Origin: CAYVSF01 sp046482855
GTDB taxonomy: Bacteria > Bacteroidota > Bacteroidia > Bacteroidales > UBA12077
Length of the DNA stretch: 13,437 nt
Direction of reading: 5' to 3'
Assembly (NCBI GenBank): GCA_046482855.1
Contig: JAWOEH010000032.1
Coordinates: 1 to 13,437, forward strand
Part shown: positions 1-7,764 of the stretch, in pieces
How positions within the stretch are numbered: the first letter of the stretch is position 1
How the letters are laid out: each line of letters begins with the position of its first letter
Translations under genes and position numbers: made by a program
Notes under the pieces: model-generated
What the model was told of the DNA's origin: nothing
Database searches by the model: none
The model's input: the letters and a program-made list of their open reading frames with translations, nothing else

Positions 1-633
1 CCCATAATGGTTTGGGCCTTCTTTTTTGGACTTATCGTTGCCTCTGCCTGGGTGGTATCACATCGTATCACGCAATGGAATACCGGTAAAGTACTGGCCC
101 TGATAGCCGGTATTTTGATCGCTTATTTTATTACCCTGCTTTCACCTGCCGAAACAAGCGACGCTTGGTGGTTTCTGTTTCTTGCCGGAGCACTGGCTAT
201 CTGTGCCATGATACTTCCGGGAATATCCGGAGCTTTCATCTTGCTATTACTTGGAAAGTACCAGTTTATTATCGAAGCGTTAAGTACCCTTAACATTCCT
301 GTAATTGCCATAGTGGGTGTTGGAGCCATAATTGGGCTGTTGCTTTTTTCCAATGTGTTGTCCTTCCTCTTGCATAAATTCCACGATTATACAGTGGCTG
401 TGCTGGCTGGGTTTATGATTGGTGCCTTAAATAAAGTATGGCCCTGGAAGAAACCTTTGGAAACATTGGTCGACCAACATGGTGAGATAGAGCCGATGGT
501 AGAACCTAATATTTGGCCAACTACTTATGCCGAACTTTCTGGGGCAAACTCCTACTGGCTTGGTGCTCTGATAACTGCCTTTATAGGTTTTGCCCTGATA
601 ATAGTAGTAGACAGAATTACAAAGGAAAAGTGA
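1..633 (+). CDS. DUF368 membrane protein, 5'-truncated by the window edge (undecaprenyl-phosphate transporter family)
   Basis: This is a polytopic inner-membrane protein; the reading frame is open from base 1, so its N-terminus lies outside the window. About 210 residues are visible, with five or six long hydrophobic stretches. The conserved signature CAMILPGISGAFILLLLGKY is present, followed by a second glycine-rich helix and a loop ending KVWPWK, which is typical of DUF368. Members of this family (PopT type) are known to return the lipid carrier undecaprenyl phosphate across the membrane for reuse in wall and surface-polymer synthesis. That role here is by family, not shown by the sequence. 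The TGA stop shares its last base with the ATG of aroE, so the two genes are probably co-transcribed and translationally coupled. Family assignment is confident; the substrate is inferred. Confidence 0.88.
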   Translation, partial: PIMVWAFFFGLIVASAWVVSHRITQWNTGKVLALIAGILIAYFITLLSPAETSDAWWFLFLAGALAICAMILPGISGAFILLLLGKYQFIIEALSTLNIPVIAIVGVGAIIGLLLFSNVLSFLLHKFHDYTVAVLAGFMIGALNKVWPWKKPLETLVDQHGEIEPMVEPNIWPTTYAELSGANSYWLGALITAFIGFALIIVVDRITKEK

Positions 634-1397
634 TGCCGTTATTTGGACTTGTAGGGTATCCGCTTGAGCACTCTTTTTCGCCCCGATATTTTCAGGCAAA
701 ATTTGAGCGTGAGGGAATCAGTAATAGCCACTACCGGCTGTTTCCCCTGAAATCTATCGAGAATTTACAACGAGAAGTATTAACACCCCACCCACAGCTG
801 GTCGGGTTTAATGTTACCATTCCTTATAAAGCATCCATTATTCCCTTACTTCATTTTATTGACCCCGGAGCAAAATGTGTGGACGCAGTAAATACGATAA
901 AAATTGTTAACCACAACCAGGAAAAATGCCTTTATGGGTACAATACCGATGTTGTGGGGTTTGAAAAACTTTTAAACAGCATTCGGGAAGATCGGGATAA
1001 AAAAGCAATGGTATTTGGTACCGGAGGAAGTGCAAAAGCAGTGACGTACGTATTAAACCAAAACGGGATAACGTTTCAACAGGTATCTCGAAATAAAAAT
1101 GAGCACCATCTTTGCTATAAGGATCTTACCGAAGAAATAATAGGAGAATCCGATTTATTGATTAATTGTACTCCTGTAGGCATGTGGCCGGACACCGAGC
1201 AGCGTTTACCCATCCCATTTGGAGGGTTGCGAAAAGAGCAGGGATTGATTGATTTGATATACAACCCGGTGCAAACCCGTTTTCTGAAAGAAGGTCTGAG
1301 AAGAGGATGCCGGATAGCTAATGGCGGGTTAATGCTGGAAGAACAAGCCGAAGCTGCCTGGAAAATATGGAACTCTTCAACGAAACGCGAGGAGTGA
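633..1397 (+). CDS. aroE: Shikimate dehydrogenase AroE
   Basis: This enzyme catalyses the NADP-dependent reduction of 3-dehydroshikimate to shikimate in the cytoplasm, the fourth step of the chorismate pathway. The protein has 254 residues, slightly short of the usual 270 or so. The shikimate-binding start GYPLEHSFSP puts serines at about 14 and 16. NVTIPYK supplies the catalytic Lys66, and Asn87 and Asp106 (in GYNTD) complete the active site. The nucleotide-binding loop is FGTGGSAKA at about 128-136. NCTPVGM, LIYNP and the C-terminal GLMLEEQAEAAW are all in place. The frame is open upstream to an ATG at 513, but ATG 633 is the right start: it lies directly before the first family-conserved strand (LFGLVGYP) and overlaps the DUF368 stop by one base. 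The functional partners (DAHP synthase, trp genes) lie 7 kb away on the other strand. Confidence 0.96.
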   Translation: MPLFGLVGYPLEHSFSPRYFQAKFEREGISNSHYRLFPLKSIENLQREVLTPHPQLVGFNVTIPYKASIIPLLHFIDPGAKCVDAVNTIKIVNHNQEKCLYGYNTDVVGFEKLLNSIREDRDKKAMVFGTGGSAKAVTYVLNQNGITFQQVSRNKNEHHLCYKDLTEEIIGESDLLINCTPVGMWPDTEQRLPIPFGGLRKEQGLIDLIYNPVQTRFLKEGLRRGCRIANGGLMLEEQAEAAWKIWNSSTKREE

Positions 1398-1481
1398 TGT
1401 TTCTGTAAAGCACTTGTTATGAAACACATTTATGTACTGGAAATTTTGACTGATTTATGTATGAGATCACCCAGAAATTTG

Positions 1482-1489
1482 TACCTTTA
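1482..1489 (+). promoter_or_regulatory. Possible Bacteroidota -7 promoter box for the pta-ackA-ptb-buk cluster
   Basis: TACCTTTA lies 38 bases before the pta ATG and matches the Bacteroidota -7 consensus TAnnTTTG at all but the last base. The 129-bp gap after aroE is AT-rich, has no clear terminator for aroE, and is the only gap ahead of the four-gene cluster large enough for a promoter. I could not find a -33 TTG at the usual spacing, so this is a weak call. Confidence 0.35.
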
Positions 1490-1526
1490 AACCTATTTTA
1501 AAAGCAACGTAAACTACTGATACACA

Positions 1527-2528
1527 ATGGATTTATTAGCTAAAATTAAGGAAAGTGCCAAGCAGCACAACAAACGAATAGTCCTTCCTGAATCAATGGA
1601 AGAGAGAACCCTTAAAGCCGCCGATGAGCTATTGGCCGAGGGCATTGCACAAATTATTCTTCTTGGCGATAAAGAGGTGATACTGAAAGAAGCTCAACGT
1701 CTTAATCTCCCACATATCGAGAAGGCTGAATTTGTGAATCCTCTGAACCATCCGAAAAAGGAGGCCTACATCGATTTAATGGTAGAGATTCGCAAGAAAA
1801 AAGGCCTGTCACGTGAAGATGCCACAAAACTTGTTGAGGACCCCTTGTATTTAGCTACTGTAATGATTAAAAATGGCGATGCCGATGGCGAAGTTGCCGG
1901 TGCCGAAAACGCTACCGGCGATGTACTACGTCCCGCCTTTCAATATGTAAAAACCAAACCTGGAATTTCTGTAGTCTCAGGCGCCTTTATCATGATTTTA
2001 AAAGATAAAGAGTATGGCGAAGATGGAATGATGGTATTTGCCGACTGTGCTGTACATCCCAATCCCACTGCTCAGGAACTTGCCGAAATTGCTGTCGCTA
2101 CAGGTGAAACAACCAGAGCTATTGCCGGTTTTGAACCTCGTATTGCCATGTTGAGTTTCTCAACCAAAGGAAGTGCTAAGCATGAGATGGTTGATAAAGT
2201 AGTTGAAGCCACAAGGTTGGCTAAAGAGAAAGCTCCACATCTGAAAATTGACGGTGAGATGCAGTCCGATGCTGCCATTGTGGAAGCCATTGGTAAGAAA
2301 AAAGCCCCAGAGAGCGAGATTGCCGGGCGCGCAAATGTGTTGGTGTTCCCTACATTGGAAACCGGCAATATTGCCTACAAATTGGTACAGCGCTTGGCTC
2401 ATGCCGAAGCTGTTGGTCCGGTATTGCAAGGAATGGCCGCACCTATCAACGATCTCTCACGCGGTTGTTCAGTAAGCGATATTGTAAACCTGGTAGCCAT
2501 TACAGCCAATCAGGCTGCTGGTATGTAA
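1527..2528 (+). CDS. pta: Phosphate acetyltransferase (short form)
   Basis: This enzyme converts acetyl-CoA plus phosphate to acetyl phosphate and CoA; together with AckA it yields acetate and ATP. The 333 residues correspond to the short bacterial/archaeal Pta, which consists only of the PTA_PTB catalytic domain and lacks the N-terminal DRTGG/AAA regions of the long enterobacterial form. It begins RIVLPESMEERTLKAA, which is standard for the family. The middle has the GDVLRPAFQYVKTKPG block. The C-terminal NDLSRGCSVSDIV supplies Ser311, Arg312 and Asp318, equivalent to the CoA and catalytic residues mapped in Methanosarcina Pta. It is the first gene of the cluster, 27 bp ahead of ackA, and probably carries the promoter for all four genes. 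Confidence 0.96.
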   Translation: MDLLAKIKESAKQHNKRIVLPESMEERTLKAADELLAEGIAQIILLGDKEVILKEAQRLNLPHIEKAEFVNPLNHPKKEAYIDLMVEIRKKKGLSREDATKLVEDPLYLATVMIKNGDADGEVAGAENATGDVLRPAFQYVKTKPGISVVSGAFIMILKDKEYGEDGMMVFADCAVHPNPTAQELAEIAVATGETTRAIAGFEPRIAMLSFSTKGSAKHEMVDKVVEATRLAKEKAPHLKIDGEMQSDAAIVEAIGKKKAPESEIAGRANVLVFPTLETGNIAYKLVQRLAHAEAVGPVLQGMAAPINDLSRGCSVSDIVNLVAITANQAAGM

Positions 2529-2555
2529 TAATAACATAATCAAACGTATTATCAA

Positions 2556-3776
2556 ATGAAAGTACTGGTATTAAATTGTGGTAGTTCTTCGATCAAGTAT
2601 CAATTGTTAAACATGCATGATGCCCAGGATGGTGAGGGTGATTTGTTAGCAATAGGCCTGGTTGAAAGGGTAGGAATCAAAGATGGTGAACTGACACACA
2701 AAACCAAAGAAGGAAAAAAATACAATCAGGTAGCTGATATTCCTGATCACACTAAAGGTATCGACTTAATTCTTGAGGCCCTGCTCTCAGAAAATCACGG
2801 CGTGATTACTACTATCGAGGAGATTGCTGCCGTAGGTCACCGTGTGGCGCATGGAGGACCTTATTTCTCCCAAAGTGCATTGGTAACACAGGAGGTGAAG
2901 GAGAAAATTGAAGAATGTATTGAACTGGCTCCTCTGCATAATCCGGCCAACCTGAAAGGAATTGTGGCTATGGAAAAATTGTTGCCACAGGTGCCGCAAG
3001 TGGTTGTTTTCGATACTTCGTTTCACCAAACTATGGAACCAAAGGCTTACCTATATGGGCTGCCTTATGAATATTACGAGCGATATAAACTACGTCGTTA
3101 TGGATTCCATGGTACCAGCCATAAATTTGTTGCTGAAAAAGCCTGCAAATTATTGGGCTACGATTGGCAAGACAAAAAAGTAATTTCCTGTCACTTGGGA
3201 AATGGCGCTTCCATAGCTGCTGTGAAAAATGCTAAATCTGTCGAGACCTCCATGGGCTTTACTCCTGTGGCGGGATTGTTAATGGGCACACGTGCCGGAA
3301 ACCTGGATTTGGGAGCCTTGTTGTTTATTGCAGAGAAGGAAGATCTTTCGATAAAAGAAACCAATAATCTTATTAATAAGCAAAGTGGTTTATTAGGTGT
3401 GTCAGGCGTTTCTTCTGACATGCGCGATATCGAAGAGGCAGCAGCTGAAGGAAACGACCGTGCCAAGGTGGCTTACGATATGTTTGTGCACCGTGTACGT
3501 AAATATATCGGTGCCTATGCTGCTGTTATGGGAGGTGTTGATGTTATCCTTTTTACCGGTGGTATTGGAGAGAATGGATGCATGATTCGTCATGATGTTT
3601 GTAAGGACTTGGAATTTCTGGGTGTTGAATTCGATGCCGAGAAAAATAAAGGGCAAAGAGGCAAAGATCTGGAATTAACAAAAAGCGGATCAAAAACTAA
3701 AGTAGTTACCGTTACCACTAATGAAGAGCTTGTAATTGCTCGTGATACACAAGAAATTGTGAATCAGAATAAATAA
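2556..3776 (+). CDS. ackA: Acetate kinase
   Basis: This enzyme transfers phosphate from acetyl phosphate to ADP, giving acetate and ATP, the energy-yielding step of acetate fermentation; it is reversible for acetate uptake. The length of 406 residues is normal. ASKHA-fold landmarks are all present: VLNCGSSSIKY with Asn7, GHRVAHGG with Arg96, FDTSFHQTM with Asp153, YGFHGTSHK with His185, CHLGNGAS with His213, MGTRAGN with Arg246, and TNEELVIARDT with Glu390. These correspond to the catalytic and nucleotide-binding residues known from Methanosarcina thermophila. The segment usually reading GTR-S-GDxDP is GTRAGNLDLG here, but that position is variable in the family. It lies 27 bp after pta and 25 bp before ptb. 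Confidence 0.97.
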   Translation: MKVLVLNCGSSSIKYQLLNMHDAQDGEGDLLAIGLVERVGIKDGELTHKTKEGKKYNQVADIPDHTKGIDLILEALLSENHGVITTIEEIAAVGHRVAHGGPYFSQSALVTQEVKEKIEECIELAPLHNPANLKGIVAMEKLLPQVPQVVVFDTSFHQTMEPKAYLYGLPYEYYERYKLRRYGFHGTSHKFVAEKACKLLGYDWQDKKVISCHLGNGASIAAVKNAKSVETSMGFTPVAGLLMGTRAGNLDLGALLFIAEKEDLSIKETNNLINKQSGLLGVSGVSSDMRDIEEAAAEGNDRAKVAYDMFVHRVRKYIGAYAAVMGGVDVILFTGGIGENGCMIRHDVCKDLEFLGVEFDAEKNKGQRGKDLELTKSGSKTKVVTVTTNEELVIARDTQEIVNQNK

Positions 3777-3801
3777 GAGATTTACTTAAAACACAATATC
3801 T

Positions 3802-4701
3802 ATGGTCTTAAAATCACTTGCTGATTTATTAGAGCTGGCAAAACAAAAAGAAACTCGCCGCCTGGCAGTAGCTGCAGCTGCAGACGAACCTGTACTGAAA
3901 GCTGTAAAAAATGCTACCGAGCAAGGTATTGTTGTGCCTGTATTGGTTGGAAATGTGGCCAACATTAAGGCTATTGCCGAGAAAATAGGTTTTGATATCT
4001 CTCAGGTAGAGATGCATGAAGAGCCTAATCCGGCAAAAGCTTCGGTAAAAGCCGTTGAGCTGATCCGAACAGGCGAAGCCGACATTTTAATGAAGGGTCT
4101 GGTAAGTACTGCCCCTTTGTTAAAAGCTGTATTGAATAAAGAAACCGGCTTACGCAAGGGAGCAACTCTTAGTCATTTTGCTTTGGTTGAATCGCCCCAT
4201 TATCATAAACTTTTGGGGGTTACCGATGCGGCTATGAATGTGGCACCTGAATTTAAAGAGAAAGTAGACATCATCAATAACGCCGTTGAGGCGATGCATG
4301 GTATTGGTATGCTTACACCTAAAGTTGCTGTTGTTGGACCACTGGAAGTGGTGAATCCAAAAATTGAATCAACATCTCATGCGGCGATGCTTACCATGAT
4401 GAATCGCCGTAACCAGCTTAAAGGCTGCATTATTGATGGCCCTTTGGCAATTGATAATGCCGTATCGAAAGAAGCTGCCGAGCATAAAGGGATTGTTAGT
4501 GAAGTAGCTGGCGACGCAGATATATTAATGGCTCCAGACTTGAATAGTGGAAATATCCTCTACAAATCCCTCATGTTCCTGGGAGGAGCTACTTCTGCAG
4601 CCGTTATTATGGGGGCTAAAGTTCCCATCGTGCTCACTTCTCGTGCCGATACGGAAACAAGTAAATTAATGTCAATTGCCTTGGCTGCTGCCATGGAATA
4701 A
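3802..4701 (+). CDS. ptb: Phosphate butyryltransferase (or branched-chain acyl equivalent)
   Basis: This enzyme converts butyryl-CoA, or isobutyryl- and isovaleryl-CoA, plus phosphate to the acyl phosphate. It is 299 residues long, the normal size, and a distant homologue of the pta product upstream. Family signatures are ADILMKGLVST and VLNKETGLRKGATLSH in the middle, then GPLAIDNAVSKEAAEHKGI, APDLNSGNILYKS, and the C-terminal VLTSRADTETSKLMSIALA. These separate Ptb from Pta, and from the hydratase fusions, which carry an extra MaoC domain that is absent here. The gene sits 25 bp after ackA and 18 bp before the butyrate kinase gene, the classic ptb-buk pairing. Chain-length preference cannot be read from the sequence. 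In Bacteroidota, this pair may serve branched-chain acids from amino-acid fermentation as well as butyrate. Confidence 0.93.
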   Translation: MVLKSLADLLELAKQKETRRLAVAAAADEPVLKAVKNATEQGIVVPVLVGNVANIKAIAEKIGFDISQVEMHEEPNPAKASVKAVELIRTGEADILMKGLVSTAPLLKAVLNKETGLRKGATLSHFALVESPHYHKLLGVTDAAMNVAPEFKEKVDIINNAVEAMHGIGMLTPKVAVVGPLEVVNPKIESTSHAAMLTMMNRRNQLKGCIIDGPLAIDNAVSKEAAEHKGIVSEVAGDADILMAPDLNSGNILYKSLMFLGGATSAAVIMGAKVPIVLTSRADTETSKLMSIALAAAME

Positions 4702-4719
4702 TTTAAAAACGACTATAGT

Positions 4720-5796
4720 ATGGAAGAACACAGAATTCTCGCAATTAATCCTGGATCTACTTCCACGAAGATTGCCGTTTTTCAAGGGAATAAATCAATT
4801 TTCCTAAAAAACATCAAACACTCAGCTGAGGAAATTAATAAATTTGAAAAGATCGTTGATCAATTTGAATTTCGTAAGGAAATCATTCTTAAAGAAATAG
4901 AAGAGGCTGGAATACAGGTTAATACACTTATTGCTATTGTAGGCCGGGGTGGATTGGTTAAACCAATCCCATCGGGTGTGTACGAAGTAAATAAAGCCAT
5001 GATTGACGACCTTATTGAGAGTAAATTAGGCGAGCATGCAAGTAATTTAGGCGGGTTGATTGCCAATAATATTGCACAATCGTTGCCTTCGGCTCGAGCT
5101 TTTATTGCTGACCCGGTTGTGGTTGACGAAATGGAAGAGGTGGCTCGTTATAGCGGACATCCTAAGTTTATTCGGCACTCAATATTTCATGCACTTAATC
5201 AAAAAGCTGTAGCCCGTAAATATGCTAAGGCCAATGATAAGAAATATGAAGAATTGAATCTCATTATTGCTCACTTGGGAGGAGGCGTTTCAGTGGGTGC
5301 TCACCATAAAGGGAATGTCATTGATGTAAATAATGCCCTTGATGGCGATGGCCCTTTTTCACCTGAGCGTACCGGAACATTACCCGCCGGACAAATGGCA
5401 AAGTTATGTTTCAGCGGTGAGTATACACTGGACCAGGTGAAGAAGATGATCAAAGGGGAGGGCGGACTCGTTTCCTATTTGGGAACAAATGATGCCCAGG
5501 AAGTAGAAATGCGTGTAAAGGATGGCGACGAACAAGCAAAAATGGTGCAAGACGCTATGTCCTATCAAATTGCCAAGGAAATAGGCTCGCTCTCAGCAGT
5601 GCTTAAGGGACAGGTGGATGCCATCATTCTTACAGGGGGAATGGCCTATAATTCGCTTCTTGTAGAATATGTAAAAGAACGTGTAGCATTCTTGGCGCCT
5701 GTAGTGGTATATCCCGGCGAGGACGAAATGGAGGCTTTAGCTTCCAACGGCTATATGGTTCTTAAAGGGGAAATTGAGCCTAAAGAGTATAAATAG
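4720..5796 (+). CDS. buk: Butyrate kinase (branched-chain-fatty-acid kinase)
   Basis: This enzyme makes ATP and butyrate (or isobutyrate/isovalerate) from the acyl phosphate that Ptb produces. The length is 358 residues, normal for the family. It starts with the phosphate-binding segment ILAINPGSTSTKIAV (Asn10 to Lys17). It continues with HPKFIRHSIFHALNQKAVAR, then the adenosine-side loop AHLGGGVSVGAH, then NNALDGDGPFSPERTGTLPA and ILTGGMAYN near the C-terminus, all diagnostic of Buk rather than AckA. It is the last gene of the cluster: a poly-T run directly follows the stop and a hairpin terminator comes shortly after. No active-site gap or frameshift was seen. Confidence 0.95.
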   Translation: MEEHRILAINPGSTSTKIAVFQGNKSIFLKNIKHSAEEINKFEKIVDQFEFRKEIILKEIEEAGIQVNTLIAIVGRGGLVKPIPSGVYEVNKAMIDDLIESKLGEHASNLGGLIANNIAQSLPSARAFIADPVVVDEMEEVARYSGHPKFIRHSIFHALNQKAVARKYAKANDKKYEELNLIIAHLGGGVSVGAHHKGNVIDVNNALDGDGPFSPERTGTLPAGQMAKLCFSGEYTLDQVKKMIKGEGGLVSYLGTNDAQEVEMRVKDGDEQAKMVQDAMSYQIAKEIGSLSAVLKGQVDAIILTGGMAYNSLLVEYVKERVAFLAPVVVYPGEDEMEALASNGYMVLKGEIEPKEYK

Positions 5797-5817
5797 ATTT
5801 TTTTTTACTTATACCAG

Positions 5818-5850
5818 AAGAGCCATCCGTAGAGGTGGCTCTTTTATTTT
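5818..5850 (+). terminator. Rho-independent terminator after buk
   Basis: AAGAGCCA (5818-5825) pairs perfectly with TGGCTCTT (5836-5843) around a 10-base loop and is followed by TTTTATTTTTT. It lies between the converging buk and short-chain dehydrogenase genes. The T-rich tail makes it a plus-strand terminator for the fermentation cluster. On the minus strand the tail is poor, although the hairpin may help stop the dehydrogenase transcript too. A separate T9 run (from about 5798) sits right after the buk stop. Confidence 0.85.
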
Positions 5851-6579
5851 TTATGGCGTGGTTATGGATATCGGAAAGATCTTTCCGTTGACAACCTTCC
5901 ATCCTTGTATAACAAAAGAGTAAATGTATTCAGCTATGGTTTGTGCATCGGTTTGGGGCTCTCCTTGTGGGAATGCACGAGTAAACATGTGTGTATCAAC
6001 GGATCCAAGCGCCAGGCAATTAATTGAAATTTGTTGTTCTTTAAGCTCTTCGGCTAGTATCTCAGTAGCCGAAGCTAGTGCGGCTTTTGAGGCTCCGTAG
6101 TGAACCAATCCTGGAAATTTCATGCTTCCCTGAACCCCTGCCATACTGCTGATATTTACTATGTGTCGTGGTTTTACTTCGCACATTCGCCCTGCAAGCG
6201 TATGAATTAGCTCAAGAGGAGAAAAATAATTGACCGCAAACATCTCCATTGCCTCCTTAACGGGCAGCTCATTAAAGGGTTTATTCGTAAGAAGGCCTGC
6301 ATTGTTAATGAGAAAATTCAGGTGTTTTTCGTTAGCCAAAGCTGATTCCTCTATTTGTTGTTTAATTGAGGTAGGTTTTAATAAATCGATCTTAACAAAA
6401 ATGCATTTCTTTGTATTTATGGAGTGTTTTGTAAGATTTTTGTTGTGACGCGATAAACAATATATACGCTCGCATGCGGGATCTTCTGTAAATTGTTTTA
6501 GAAGTTGCTCTCCTATTCCTCTGGTGGTTCCGGTGATTGCAATCCGGTAAGGGGAAAGATCGGTTGTCTTCTTCTTCAT
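5851..6579 (-). CDS. Short-chain dehydrogenase/reductase (SDR), substrate unknown
   Basis: This is a Rossmann-fold oxidoreductase of the classical SDR family with 242 residues. The cofactor loop TGTTRGIG is at about 16-23, the NNAG structural motif at 92-95, the catalytic serine in NISSMAG at about 144-145, and the YGASK pair (Tyr161, Lys165) follows. Ser-Arg after beta-2 (CLSRHNKN) suggests NADP(H) preference. The proline-glycine part after the active site (ALGSVDTHMF) is close to standard. The frame extends upstream to a TTG at 6600, but ATG 6579 is preferred because it is a normal codon and leaves a 12-residue lead to the first strand. The gene stands alone: it converges on buk and is divergent from the outer-membrane protein gene. 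Nothing around it points to a pathway, so the substrate cannot be named. Confidence 0.9.
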   Translation of the reverse strand: MKKKTTDLSPYRIAITGTTRGIGEQLLKQFTEDPACERIYCLSRHNKNLTKHSINTKKCIFVKIDLLKPTSIKQQIEESALANEKHLNFLINNAGLLTNKPFNELPVKEAMEMFAVNYFSPLELIHTLAGRMCEVKPRHIVNISSMAGVQGSMKFPGLVHYGASKAALASATEILAEELKEQQISINCLALGSVDTHMFTRAFPQGEPQTDAQTIAEYIYSFVIQGWKVVNGKIFPISITTP

Positions 6580-6729
6580 GGGTAATTGTTGGTTGTACAA
6601 AAATGAAAATTACTATATTGCTTCAACAAAATGTGGAAATCATAGTTCAAGTAAGAAAGACACAATTTCAGGTGAACAGAGGAGTTCTTAATTGAGTAGT
6701 ATAGTATTTACGTATAATAGAAAGCATTT

Positions 6730-7341
6730 ATGAAACAGAAACAGATATGGGGCGTGGCCATCACGATTTTCTTATTTCTTCAGCTATTGTCAGGAACAAC
6801 TGCCGAAGCACAGGTGCGGGTACGTGACAGTGCTAAGACTGCCGGAAGGAGTAGCAGTAAGTTCTTTTTTGGTGGAAGTGTGGGGTTTACATTTGGGTCC
6901 TATACATACGTGAATGTTAGCCCAGTAGCAGGCTATCGATTTACGCCACGATGGACTGTTGGTGTTGGGGGTACCTTTCAGTACTACAAAACAAACAGCA
7001 GCCTGTTTAATGACACCGAGTCAATTATTTATGGGGGGAGTGGATTTGTGCGTTACATGTTGATTCCTGATCTTGGTAAGCTAATCTCCCTGCTGAAAAC
7101 TGATGGAGCGCTCTATCTGCACAGTGAATATGAAACCTTAAGTTTGGAAACATCGGTTTTTGACGCAGAAAATTCAATTTCCGGCAATCGCTATTGGATC
7201 CAAAGCATTTTAGTGGGAGGCGGGTTCCGGCAACAGGTAGGCCGACGTGCATACCTGTTTATGGAGCTATTATGGAATTTGACGTACGATAGCCAGTTAC
7301 CTTACAATAATCCCTTGTTTCGTGTAGGTTTCACGTTTTAA
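6730..7341 (+). CDS. Small outer-membrane beta-barrel protein, function unknown
   Basis: This is a predicted exported protein of 203 residues. It has a clear Sec signal peptide: KQK at the N-terminus, a hydrophobic core ITIFLFLQLL, and cleavage probably after AEA at 27. After a short Ser/Arg-rich linker come alternating amphipathic strands rich in Gly, Tyr and Thr (FFFGGSVGFTFGSYTYV, VSPVAGYRFTPRWTVGVGG). The chain ends in RVGFTF, the aromatic terminal residue expected for assembly by the BAM machinery. It looks like the 8-strand OmpA/OmpX-like barrels common in Bacteroidota; no peptidoglycan-binding domain follows. The ATG at 6730 is the only start that preserves the signal peptide. Its TAA shares bases with the stop of the receiver gene on the other strand, and I see no terminator at that point. 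The role is unknown. Confidence 0.82.
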   Translation: MKQKQIWGVAITIFLFLQLLSGTTAEAQVRVRDSAKTAGRSSSKFFFGGSVGFTFGSYTYVNVSPVAGYRFTPRWTVGVGGTFQYYKTNSSLFNDTESIIYGGSGFVRYMLIPDLGKLISLLKTDGALYLHSEYETLSLETSVFDAENSISGNRYWIQSILVGGGFRQQVGRRAYLFMELLWNLTYDSQLPYNNPLFRVGFTF

Positions 7342-7715
7342 CAAAGATGATTTTTTATGGTATTTATCAGCGTATCGGTTTGTATGGGTTTGCTTAAAAG
7401 AGCGTCGCAGCCGGCTTGCTTTACCGCTTCTAAAAATTCGCTCTGCGTATAAGCGGTTTGTGCGATAATGGGTAATGACGGGTATAGCTTTTTGATGTGT
7501 TGAGTAGCTTCCAATCCATTCATAACCGGCATCTTTAAATCCATTAACACAACATCTATTGGTCCTTCATTCATTACAAAATCAACGGCTTCCTGGCCAT
7601 TCTGCGCCCATAAAATTGTAATATTCGTACGTTTTAAAGCGGCCTTTAAGAAGAGGTAATTCACTCGTTCATCCTCAGCAATAACTACACGTTTTCCTTC
7701 CCAGTTAATATCCAT
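7338..7715 (-). CDS. Stand-alone response-regulator receiver protein (CheY-like)
   Basis: This protein of 125 residues is a single phospho-receiver domain with no output domain. The acidic pocket is Glu14-Asp15 (VVIAEDE), the phospho-acceptor is Asp59 (VLMDLKMPVMNG), the switch residues are Thr87 (PIIAQTAY) and Tyr89, and the conserved lysine is Lys109 (LLSKPI). All are intact, so it should be phosphorylatable. The sequence resembles receiver domains split off from hybrid sensor kinases, so it could act as a phosphate relay or sink. No kinase or phosphotransfer gene is in the window, so its partner is unknown. It converges on the outer-membrane protein gene with a 4-base overlap. A palindromic promoter-like site and a strong hairpin lie upstream. 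Confidence 0.93.
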   Translation of the reverse strand: MDINWEGKRVVIAEDERVNYLFLKAALKRTNITILWAQNGQEAVDFVMNEGPIDVVLMDLKMPVMNGLEATQHIKKLYPSLPIIAQTAYTQSEFLEAVKQAGCDALLSKPIQTDTLINTIKNHLC

Positions 7716-7764
7716 TCAGTTACAGTTCGTTGGTCCTATTGTATGATTATTCGTCACTAATACC

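Noticed and set aside
513..632. A 40-residue N-terminal extension of AroE
   Set aside because: It overlaps the DUF368 coding sequence, has no relation to AroE, and ATG 633 begins right before the conserved first strand.
1115..1429. Minus-strand open frame of about 100 codons across aroE
   Set aside because: It lies opposite a well-supported gene in a different frame, has no recognisable family, and has a composition expected of a shadow frame. The same applies to similar frames opposite pta, ackA and trpB.
1428..1461. Direct repeat ATTTATGTA (1428-1436 and 1453-1461) before pta
   Set aside because: Nine bases in AT-rich intergenic DNA, seen twice with no third copy or palindromic form; it may be chance.
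3802..4701. Possibility that the third cluster gene is a second phosphate acetyltransferase
   Set aside because: The signature blocks (GPLAIDNAVS, KGLVST, SRADTETSK) are those of Ptb, and it is directly followed by buk.
6580..6600. TTG start for the short-chain dehydrogenase
   Set aside because: It adds seven residues with no family support; an ATG in frame at 6579 fits the usual length before the first strand.
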